From assembly GCA_001931905.2 (NCBI GenBank), contig MSJI02000148.1:1-23505 (forward strand): a DNA stretch of 23,505 nucleotides. Direction: 5' to 3'. Positions 9,188 to 17,735 of the stretch are shown one piece after another. The notes beneath the pieces were generated by a model. That model was not told the origin of the DNA. It searched no databases and was given only the letters and a program-made list of their open reading frames with translations. The stretch's first letter is position 1; each line of letters begins with the position of its first letter. This stretch comes from Cladosporium sp. IMV 00045 (Eukaryota; Ascomycota; Dothideomycetes; Cladosporiales; Cladosporiaceae). A program made the position numbers and the translations under genes.

Positions 9188-10450
9188 TCACTCAGCAAGC
9201 TTGCACTCCACGACAGCAAACCTACCCACACTCTGGCTCTCCCATACCTTCTCGACAACCAATCCAGCCTCTCCCGCCAACTTCCCAAATCCCTCCTTCG
9301 TCCGTTCTTTGCCACCAATGCAAAGCATCAGCATATCTTGAAGCCCCATCAACCCACTAGTGTCCTGCCCCGGATCCTCCGGCAACAAGCTCTCGACGAT
9401 CAACACCCTCGAGTCAGCCGCCATGGCCGGGACGATGTTGCAGAGGATCTGCACGCACACCTCGTCCGGCCAATCGTGGAGACAAGCGCGGATGTGGTAG
9501 ACTTTGGCGCCTTTGAGGGGGTTTGACGTGAAGAAGTCGTGGGACTGGAGCTGTACGTCTGAGGGAAGGCTTTGGTTCTGGCGTTTGGCTACGGCTAAGA
9601 CGTTAGGGAGCTCTTGGAGGACGAAACTGGAGGCTGGCAGGTCGGGGTGAGCAGCCAAAATGGCCGAGATTGCATGGCCGTATCCGCCGCCGACGTCGAC
9701 GAAGAGCGGTCTCTCTGGGTCTGGATCGGCCAGTCGCTCCCAGGGATAGATTCCAGTGAAAGGTCGGAAGCCTTCAGCTGCGGCAAGGATGCGAGAGAAA
9801 ACGGCCAGTTGCTCGGGTTGCTTGGCTAGAGTCTCGAAGAACTGCACTCCCTCCGTACCATGGCGGTAGGTCAGCGGATTGTAGGTCTTCGCCTTGTCGC
9901 CCGACGGCTCAGCTGCGCATGCAGCATTGTTGTGTTGCAGCCAATCGGGAAGGAGGATCAAGGGAGCGAGGCCTGTGTCATAGCCGAAAGAGAACCAATC
10001 TGAAGCCAAGTTCTGCGGCTGCGTCCAAGCGACGGAAATGTGGGTGTGTTGAAAGACCTGGCAGTGAGAGTTGTAGGACAGAAAGCCAGTGCTGACAGCT
10101 GTTCGAAGGAGCCTCTCGGCCAAACTCTGCTGGGCGCTCACTGCCTCTGCTATCGATGCTGCTGTGGCGCCTTCAGGGTATGGGATGGCTTGGAGTGCTT
10201 TCAAATGAACCAGTGTTCGAATGACAGCAGCGCCCAGAACCTCGCTTGTCAAAGAGAGAGTAAAGTCCATGGGTGTTTGGGCAGTTGCGATCAACGCCTT
10301 GGCTTTGACGATAATCTCAGGCTCAGGTGCAAAAAGCTGCTGTTGGTTCGGCTCGAACGTCTTGCTCAGCACCTGGATCTCGTTTGCCAGCTGTGCAAGG
10401 TTGGCGCGGATGGTTGCAACATCTTCAGGGGGTCGCTGAGGGTTGTCCAT
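9188..10450 (-). CDS. SAM-dependent O-methyltransferase (COMT-like, secondary metabolism type)
   Basis: Transfers a methyl group from S-adenosylmethionine to a hydroxyl, usually on a polyketide or aromatic product. It is a single exon of 420 aa. The N-terminal half (about 60-180) is the winged-helix dimerisation region. The SAM-binding glycine motif FVDVGGGYG is at 250-258. Acidic and polar SAM contacts follow (LQELPNV about 278-284; SHDFF 303-307). The catalytic-base motif HDWPDE is at 325-330, with His325 as the general base, and Glu353 (VESLLP) fits the supporting acid. Length and motif order match fungal plant-type O-methyltransferases. The codirectional MFS gene upstream suggests a product that is modified and exported. 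The acceptor substrate cannot be read. Confidence 0.92.
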   Translation of the reverse strand: MDNPQRPPEDVATIRANLAQLANEIQVLSKTFEPNQQQLFAPEPEIIVKAKALIATAQTPMDFTLSLTSEVLGAAVIRTLVHLKALQAIPYPEGATAASIAEAVSAQQSLAERLLRTAVSTGFLSYNSHCQVFQHTHISVAWTQPQNLASDWFSFGYDTGLAPLILLPDWLQHNNAACAAEPSGDKAKTYNPLTYRHGTEGVQFFETLAKQPEQLAVFSRILAAAEGFRPFTGIYPWERLADPDPERPLFVDVGGGYGHAISAILAAHPDLPASSFVLQELPNVLAVAKRQNQSLPSDVQLQSHDFFTSNPLKGAKVYHIRACLHDWPDEVCVQILCNIVPAMAADSRVLIVESLLPEDPGQDTSGLMGLQDMLMLCIGGKERTKEGFGKLAGEAGLVVEKVWESQSVGRFAVVECKLAE

Positions 10451-10911
10451 GGTGAATACAGTTGTTTCTGCCGGTGGTCGAGCAAGTGGAACTATGTCGG
10501 TGGTGATGTTAATGCTTGAAAAGTGGCAATTGAATCAAGACCATGTTTCGTTCTTATGTACCACTTGTCTCCGACGAAGTCACAGCCATGTCAACGATTG
10601 ACATGCGTATCACCGAGTGTTAACCACGAACCGGTAAACCGAAACGTATTCAGCTCGGGCATATCTCACGGGCAGGCAGCAGTTCCCAGTCGTGCTATCC
10701 ACGCGCATGTGGTGTGATCTGTGTGTCGACAATATCCTCGAAAGCTCGTCGTGAATTCTTGGCCGAGACGCCGGTCACATTAACCGGACAGTAGAGCAGC
10801 CAATGTGCATTGCTCAAGTATATTAGAAGGATTCGGAGGTTCCCGAAAGGATTCGCACTACCTCCGGTAGCATCGCTTCGCTCGTTAAGTCCGAAGAAAT
10901 CATCGGAGATA
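10451..10911 (-). promoter_or_regulatory. O-methyltransferase promoter with CGG inverted repeats
   Basis: This 461-bp region lies between the O-methyltransferase start and the MFS stop codon. It contains CGG-N4-CCG (10632-10641, overlapping the palindrome ACCGGT at 10630-10635), CCGGT-N7-ACCGG (10771-10787) and TTCGG-N6-CCGAA (10832-10847). These have the form of sites for fungal Zn2Cys6 binuclear cluster regulators. Activity is inferred. It is also the 3' flank of the MFS gene. Confidence 0.4.
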
Positions 10912-12307
10912 CTAAACCAATCTCAACAGTCTACCAATCCAAGCAGTGCCCCCAAGCGTGGCACTAACGCCGGTGAAGACGACCAGTAACCCATACCCAC
11001 TTCCATACGCGAAACCAGCCTGGCCTTTCCAAGTATCCAGACTCAGCAGCCTCTCACTCAATGGACCGGAGATGACCGCTCCAATCCCCTTCCCAGCAGC
11101 CATCAACGCCACCACAATACTAACGTCAACACTGCCGTTTTTCTCGAAACGCTGTATCGCATTCGCACAACCTGACCACGTGCATGAGAAGGCGCCACCA
11201 AAGCAGCCAAAGAGTATGGCGAAAACGTAGAGCATCGCTTGAGAGGACGTCAGACCCCAGAAGATGAACACCGAGATCATCTGGCCGATTGTACAGGTCA
11301 GGATGGCGACTGAGACGTGGAAGCGATCGACCAGCGAGCCTATGAAAATGGCGCCGAAGGAGAATGCTATGTGGAAGAGCGCCAGAGCAAGGGGACCGGA
11401 GAAGGATGGGAGGCCGAGCGACGAGGCGAAAGATGGAATGTAGAGCGTTGGGAGGAAGAAGCCTAGGGATTGAAGGATATTGCCGGATTGGAATATCCAG
11501 AATGGGATGTGTTTCAGGAAGGAGATTTCGATGGGGCGGAAGCTGCTAGCACTGGTGATGGGGAGGCGTGGGCGGATGAAATACAGACATGGCGAAGCTA
11601 ACACGGCAAGAGTGACGGCATATACGCGCAAGGTCGTGCGGTAGCCATACGAGTTCAGAAGCCACTGCAAAATGAAGGGGAGGACGGTACCTCCGATGCC
11701 AGTGCCAGCCCACATGATCCCAAATGCCAGACCGCGGCGTTGGACGAACCACTCGGCTATCATAGACATGGCTGGAAAATAGGCAACTAGTCCTCCCAAG
11801 GCATACATGACGCCTTGAGTGCCAATTAAGCTTGGGATATCGTTGCAGAAGGAGGCCGCGATCAGACCGGCGACCATGATCACAAGACCTACGCAACTAG
11901 CGCGGCGACGGTAGCGAGGCCAGCGTTGCACGGCAAGAGCAATGAAGGGCGCCGCGAAGTACAATATGCCAGTCTCTGTGGTGCCAATACTTGCGCTGCC
12001 GCCCTGAGAGGCGAAAGGTTCGTGCTGGTCATAGTAGGCTTCGAAGATTCCAAACTAAAGACGAGCCGTGTCAATATCTTGCCGTGGACGTTGGTATGGC
12101 GTGACGGTGACTTACGGCAAATGGGAAACCCCATACCAACGCCTCGAGACCGACGCATGCGGCGAGGAATAGATACGCATCTTTGCCCGAATCAGCCGGC
12201 GCAAGAGCCTGGAAGTCTCCATGTGGCTGTTCTTCGTGGTTCTCTTGTAGGCCAGTGTCGGCACCGAGGGTCGTCAGCTCTTGCGCAGAGGTGGCTGTAG
12301 ATGCCAT
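10912..12307 (-). CDS. MFS transporter, monocarboxylate-porter-like
   Basis: Membrane transporter of the fungal MCT-like major facilitator group. Exon 1 is 12307-12116 and exon 2 is 12054-10912; the 61-bp intron has gtaagt...tttag ends. The product is 444 aa. A hydrophilic N-terminus of about 40 residues precedes helix 1, which crosses the splice junction (ALVWGFPFA|FGIFEAYY). I count about 12 hydrophobic segments. Typical family blocks are HEPFAS...GTTETG after helix 1, the RRGLAFGIMWAGTGIGG loop-helix, a central loop of about 20 residues and a late GKGIGAVISGPLSERL helix. The gene lies upstream of and codirectional with the O-methyltransferase. Substrate is unknown: short carboxylates or a methylated metabolite are both possible. 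Confidence 0.9.
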
Positions 12308-12816
12308 GTTGGGGTCTGGCCTTAGATGGCAAGGTTTGAAAACTGTGATGAAGTGACAGTCAGGTCCACGAATGGATTTGAAGATGAGAGACTCAGGACT
12401 TGGTGGATAGAGCAGGCAATTGTGGGGACATCACAGGGCGCCCATGTGGAGGGGCACCTCTTAGGGCAATCTCAGTATCTCCACAAGAGGCGATAAAACC
12501 CATTCGCGAAGATATGGAGATACTCAATGAAGTAAAATCCAAGGAAACTGATGATAGATTACAAATCCACGAACCTTTTCCCAAAAGCCGTATTGGTGGT
12601 GTTGACTAAAATACAGGGTATATTCCAAAGCCCAATCCAGCCCCGTCCGTGATCCCTTTTCAGTCGTTTCCAAATGAAAGAGAAAATCCCTTGTATCCCA
12701 AACGTAGCTCGCTCGAACGCAATAAATAGCACAATAAATCGTAGACATTAAAATGAGAGATATTAGGAAAAGGCGACCAGATGTTGCGGTCGGGAAAGAG
12801 ATCGTGTAACCAGAAT
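12308..12816. other. Intergenic region, MFS promoter / Ras-like 3' flank
   Basis: This 509-bp stretch should contain the MFS promoter and the 3' UTR of the Ras-like gene. I see no gene. The CGG inverted repeats found upstream of the O-methyltransferase are not seen here, so sequence gives no support for shared control of the pair. Confidence 0.45.
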
Positions 12817-13621
12817 TCACCAGCATTTGAGTCCGGAGTACCAAGACTTCTTGGGCGGCGGCGGAAGTTCCTTTTGGAGTGTATCACTCGGCGCGGCGGC
12901 ATTTTGGTCGGTTTGAGGGTTGCTGCGCGCGGTCGGTGGTGGCAGTTGAGGCATAATCCCGGCGGCGGCGTTCTTTCGCGCTTCTACCACGCGACGGACA
13001 ATGACTGCAGGAGGTCGAGTTAGTGCCAAAATCAGGGAAGCAGCAGTCCATGGAACATACGCGCAAAAGTCTCCTCGATGTTCACCATCTCCCTGGCGCT
13101 CGTCTCCATGAAGCCGAAATTGCGTTGTCTGCTCCATTCCAGTCCTTCTCTTGCGCCGACCTGCCTGTGGCTCTGCAAATCGCATTTGTTACCAGCGACG
13201 ATGCATACGGGTAGGATCTCGCCTTGCTCTGCTCGGCCCTCTCTCTCAATCTCAATCATCTGGGTGAAATACTCCAGCGCTTCGAGGGTGCTCGGTTGCG
13301 TGATATCGTAGACGAGGAGGAAGGCGTCGCATTTCAAGTTGGCTTGCGACCAGAGGCCGCGGTATTCTTCCTGCCCGGCGGTGTCGGTAAGGCGGAGGGA
13401 GTATGTCGTGCCATCGATGGTGCGGGTCACAGAGTAGGAGTCTTCTATAGTTGGATCGTACCTGCGAGTAATGCCTGTTAGAAGCTAATGCGCGAAGGAG
13501 AATTGGCGCGAAAGACGTACTCATGCGTCCATTGGCTGCGCACCAAGCGCAATGTGATTGAGGACTTGCCACATCCACCATCTCCACACACCGTGATAGT
13601 CACTCTGTGAGAATCGTCCAT
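12817..13621 (-). CDS. Ras-family small GTPase without a CaaX box
   Basis: GTP-dependent molecular switch. Exons are 13621-13521, 13461-13061 and 13004-12817; the introns are 59 and 56 bp, and the first has a TTCTAAC branch site. The sum is 690 nt, giving 229 aa. All G motifs are present: P-loop GDGGCGKS at 13-20, switch I YDPTIEDSY from 35, DTAGQEEY at 60-67 (Gln64 matches Ras Gln61), NKCD at 125-128 and ETSA at 153-156. The switch I effector sequence and DTAGQEEY place it with Ras rather than Rab or Rho. The C-terminal 60 residues are Pro/Ala/Lys-rich and end in Cys-Trp, so no CaaX, CC or CXC prenylation signal is seen. A missed last exon is the main alternative. The exact Ras subgroup is not assigned. 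Confidence 0.88.
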
Positions 13622-13918
13622 GATGTCGCGCGCTCAGTCGGACGGACCTCTTGGCAAGCAGCTCGTCGCAAACCGTTCCGTAGGTCAGCGACAATGGTCT
13701 CTTGGGCGCGGGTTGGCACTCGGTGCTCTCTTCAACCGCTGCGTAGGCGCACAAAGGCGGCTACTCCGTCGCACAAACGCGACCAAGTGATGAAGGCCGC
13801 GGAGCGTCGCGCAACAGATAGACCCGTACCGAAGGAGGAATCGCTGCACAGACAGTAGGGCCTGGGGATGTGAAAGATCGCGACCCCTGCAAGCAATCAA
13901 GCCAGGGTCTCGGGGAGA

Positions 13919-14176
13919 TCAGCCGACAACAAGATGTGGGTTAGGAATGAGTTGCAGTGATATTGGAGTCTTTCTGAGATTCTCTGCTTGAAGTGGAGTG
14001 TGAAGAACGGACTCAAGGGACGCGCAAGGAGGAGGAAAACCGGTGGCAGAGGCCTTGCACGCCATGTCATTTGGGTCGGCGGAGGGATTTGGGTTTGTAA
14101 CGGTCTTGTTCTGGAAATGCCGGACGCCCAAATGTTTGGTAGACTTTGGTTGAGCAAGAGCTTCGCCCAAGCTCAT
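13919..14176 (-). CDS. Weak hypothetical ORF, 85 aa
   Basis: An ATG-started frame with an amino-acid mix that is not obviously aberrant (rich in Ser, Pro, Asn and Ala). It has no recognisable domain and a plus-strand frame runs across it. It sits about 300 bp upstream of the Ras-like start on the same strand, so it may be part of that gene's leader or chance. Confidence 0.15.
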   Translation of the reverse strand: MSLGEALAQPKSTKHLGVRHFQNKTVTNPNPSADPNDMACKASATGFPPPCASLESVLHTPLQAENLRKTPISLQLIPNPHLVVG

Positions 14177-14398
14177 GGCCAATCGATCTTTCTTTCGTCA
14201 CATTCACAAGTCATGCCAGTCTCCATCAGTTCCATTCAGATTCTCGAGATGTCAACTGCCGCGATTATGAAGCCTGATTCCATTGAACTCATAGAGTCAT
14301 CGCCCTTGCATGGAATTAAACGCGAAGAACTGGTGTAGGTGAACCTAAGATAAGCAAAACTATCAAACACTCCAAACTCATGGTCCCCATCAAAATCA

Positions 14399-14429
14399 AG
14401 TGAATTCGATACTATGTATCGAATTCACT
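14399..14429. repeat. Perfect 14-bp inverted repeat with 3-nt spacer
   Basis: The left arm AGTGAATTCGATAC (14399-14412) is the exact reverse complement of the right arm (14416-14429). The spacer is TAT. It could extrude as a cruciform, form an RNA hairpin, be the footprint of a dimeric DNA-binding protein, or be a transposon relic. No target-site duplication is evident. Confidence 0.85.
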
Positions 14430-14864
14430 CAATTGCAGCACGTAGCCGATCAACATTACATGCAAGGCATTCGCAATTGCTTCATCATTGTTTGGATCCT
14501 TCGGTCCACATTTAACGAAACGGAGATCGTTGGTACATTTGATGAGAGCCTCCTAGAAATGTTACCGAAGGTTGCTTGACAGACACAAGGCCTCAGTTCG
14601 CCGGACATCGTCAAACGAAAGATGGCAGTGAGTGCCATGGGGGAAACACATGTAGAGAACGAACTTGTGGATTTGAAAGGCCAACGTCTGATGATGAATT
14701 GGGCGTCGTTTCGAGCTGCATGTGTATACATGTAGGTGATTCCACGCATCCCAGTGATCAAGCTCATCCGACCTGGGTCAACCATCCTCACGATCCATTG
14801 TATCCTCGATGGGCTAAAGGGCAATAGTGTCATTACTTGCGCGATTCCCAAGTCTCAGACCCTG

Positions 14865-15134
14865 CTATACCAACGCTTTGTGGGTGAGCAAGAAGCGTAG
14901 AACGTCCTGCAAAGATGACTGATAAAGTACATTCCGAAGTGTAGCGCATCTCCGACCAGTCCAGATCTAGGCATGGCGCGATATGTGTAGGGCAGCACCA
15001 TAAGGACGAGTTACCTGGCCATGCCGCTGAAGAAGTTGGTGAAGTTCCTCTATATAGATATGAAGATTCTCCCCCGCATCTCGAGGTCTATAAGCATGGT
15101 AATAGTGAGGGGAAAGCTCAGAGCTGCTTTCCAT
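14865..15134 (-). CDS. Possible small spliced ORF, 53 aa
   Basis: Exon 1 (15134-15015, 40 codons) ends exactly at CAG|gtaact. Exon 2 (14906-14865) follows tttgcag and reads in frame to a stop. The intron would be 108 bp and lacks a clear branch site. No family is recognised. Support is only the tidy splice sites and frame continuity. Confidence 0.15.
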
Positions 15135-15929
15135 GATTGAAGTAATAATAGGAGGCAGCGAAAACGAGTGTGTATCAAGTGCCGAATGGTCTGACCACCG
15201 CGCGCGATTCATTTCTCCGCAATTCTTTCCGCGAGACACATCTTTGACCGTCATGTGGCTATCAAGTTTGAGCGTTCGGACTTTGCACACCGTATCACGA
15301 CTCGATCGTGCAGGGTGAGAAGTGCAGTGATATTTGTGTGACTTGAGCTGACGCTGTTCTTGACCCTTTCTTATTTAAATCACTCTTCGTATTTCTCTCT
15401 TCGAAGGTACACCGCTCGAAAAGCTGAAAAGATGACCTAGGATTCCCACTCGTTCTTCACGGTAATCACCAAGTGGTGGACACCCCACTGCCTCCCAAGG
15501 CCGAACTACTCGAAGGAAATGATATGGCGTGTTTGAGATTGAGATAGTGCAGAGGACGAAGCATGCCATTCGCTCGCTAAATCAAATGTCGTATACGCGC
15601 CGTTGCGAACCGAGTCCTAGCGTTGAATTCCAGGGGCAAGGATCGCCCTCGAGCTGCTCTTGTCACCTCGGCGCGTATCAAGCATCTGAATGCGAAACCC
15701 ACCTCAGTCCTTCACCTCCCTTGCTGTGCTGTGCTTCACTTTCGGCGCGGTTTCGTGCTCTTGTCACTCCTTACCATACACTCTCTCACCGCAGTCGCTC
15801 TTTGCAGCTCTCGAAGCATCAACAAAACCAACCAATCGTCACTCATTCGAAAAGCATTCAGGCTGGTCCTGCTTGCGCTACACATACAACACTTGACCCT
15901 TTTACACACAAACCCACGACACCGACGAC

Positions 15930-17167
15930 ATGTTCAAACTCTTCTCTACAGCCGCCACTGCGGCGTTGCTTGCCACTCAAGCCTTCTCGCAGACATTCTC
16001 CGACTGTAACCCGACCAAGGGCGACACATGCCCCGACAACCCTGCTCTGGGCACGACTTTCAACTATCAGTTCAACGATTCCATGGCTGAAATGGATACC
16101 AACTACTTCAACGTCACCGCAGGTGCCAAATTGATCGATTTCACGAAAGAGGGAACCGAATTTGGCATGTACAAGCAGGGTGACTCCGTCACTGTCAGAA
16201 CCAACTTCTACATCTTCTACGGCCGCGTCGAGGCCATAATCCAAGCTGCGCCCGGCCAGGGTGTCATTTCTACCGTCAACTTGCTCTCGGATGACTTGGA
16301 CGAGATCGATTGGGAGGTCCTTGGTGGAGTCACGAATGAGGTTTACAACAACTGGTACGGCAAGGGCGACCGCGAGCAGAGCAACGGCGAGGAACCCCCG
16401 CTTGAAAATGCCATGGACGACTACCACAACTACACTGTCATCTGGACCGAGGAGAAGCTGGAATTCTGGCTTGATGACAAGAATGTCCGCACTGTCGAAG
16501 CTGCCGGACCAGGCCAGTACCCGCAGACTCCTTGCTTCATCAATCTGAGTCTCTGGGCTGGTGGCGACCCTGATAACGAGCCAGGTGTCGTTGCTTGGGC
16601 TGGTGGCGAGACCGACTATTCTGCTGGGTACGTAGCCTTCACAGCTTTGCAGTCGCAACAATTTGCTAACAGAGAAGCAGACCGTACATCATGAAGGTCA
16701 AGAGCTTGTACGTCGAGGACGGCCACAAGAACGCCAGCTCTTACCGTTACACCGATGAATCCGGTAGCCACGACAGCATCGAAGTGACCAAGTATGTCCA
16801 CTCTTCCTGTCAAGCATGCTTAAAAAACAGCTAACCAGTCCTCTCCAGTGGCGAATCCGCAGCCTACAAAGAGCTGAACAAGCTCTCCACAGTCCAGAAG
16901 GCCGAGAAGAAGTGGACCGGCCTCTCCGACACCGCCAAGATTGCCATTGGCGGTAGCATTGGCGGCGTCGTCCTCCTTGTCGTCATCATCTACACTTTCG
17001 TCTGCATCACCCAGCGCAAGAAGGGCCGCGCTGAGCGCGAGATGCACGACAAGGAATGGGCGGCTCACGAGGACGAGCTCACGGCTTACAGGCAGAAGAT
17101 GGCCAGGGGTGACTTTGCTATCAGTCACCTCGGGCACGGCGAGCAGAAGTTCCGATTTGAGAGTTGA
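15930..17167 (+). CDS. GH16 CRH-like cell-wall transglycosylase with C-terminal membrane anchor
   Basis: CRH/Utr2-type enzymes link chitin to beta-glucan in the fungal wall. Exons are 15930-16627, 16681-16791 and 16849-17167; the introns are 53 and 57 bp with CTAAC branch sites. The sum is 1128 nt, giving 375 aa. A signal peptide covers about 1-20. The GH16 catalytic motif DEIDWE is at 124-129, with Glu125 as nucleophile, Asp127 assisting and Glu129 as acid/base. The surrounding VNLLSDDLDEIDWEVLGG and NNWYGKGDRE blocks match CRH proteins. The usual Ser/Thr-rich tail and GPI signal are missing. Instead a transmembrane helix at about 301-323 is followed by a charged tail of about 52 residues, predicted cytosolic. 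There is no chitin-binding module. The ATG opens the signal peptide. Confidence 0.92.
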
Positions 17168-17735
17168 GACGTCAATGGCTGACACAGGTGGTGGATGCAT
17201 TTCTGCGAGACGAAGATTTTGCCCTTTTGCTTGAATAACGCTTGTTCATGAGATACCTTTTACTTCAAGATTTTGAAACCTTCATTGTTGGACCCTCGAA
17301 TCTTCAGTAGCGACATCGTCTACGACTTCTCATCACTAACACTGGCTTTTGCGTGTAGGTATGCATGAGTCGCCAAAAAGATATATTAACAGAGTGGCTG
17401 TTGCTCTTAGCTGCGAACAAAGTTGTAGCCTTGGGATAAGCTTATTTCAACATTACTTGGAGCAAAGGTGGACTTCAGCAAGCTTCAGCATTTCCCAAAG
17501 GATGAAGACTACGGACTTGCGATGAACACAGACAATCGTATGCAAAACGGGGCTCACATGCGCTGTGGCTGCACCATGCACGTCAGCACGCCTTACTAGA
17601 TATGGAATTGGTGCTTGACCAAGCGATGCTGGAAGCTGAGTCTCGGTTTCAGGAGCTGCGAACCTGGAGTCCCCACCCCCGAATCGATTGTGCAGGACTC
17701 GCTACATCGAAGAGTCATGCTGAAGATCCCGCAAG
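17168..17735 (+). promoter_or_regulatory. NLR upstream region
   Basis: This 568-bp stretch lies between the GH16 stop and the NLR start. It should hold the GH16 3' UTR and the NLR promoter. Other frames are open just before 17736, but I find no splice pair that convincingly adds an upstream exon to the NLR. No repeat is seen. Confidence 0.45.

Larger units (their letters stand above)
13622..15929. other. Long region without a confident gene
   Basis: About 2.3 kb separates the divergent Ras-like and GH16 genes, much more than elsewhere in the window. It must hold both promoters. I find a perfect 14-bp inverted repeat at 14399-14429 and two weak minus-strand coding candidates (13919-14176 and a spliced one at 14865-15134). 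The last few hundred bases before 15930 are CT/CA-rich, as expected for a strong fungal promoter and leader. No tRNA or transposon is visible. Confidence 0.45.

Noticed and set aside
14691..14697. ATGATGA resembling a snoRNA C box
   Set aside because: No matching D box (CTGA) at a usable distance and no terminal stem.
15858..16661. 267-codon open frame on the minus strand
   Set aside because: Antisense to GH16 exon 1, which has a signal peptide and an intact active site.
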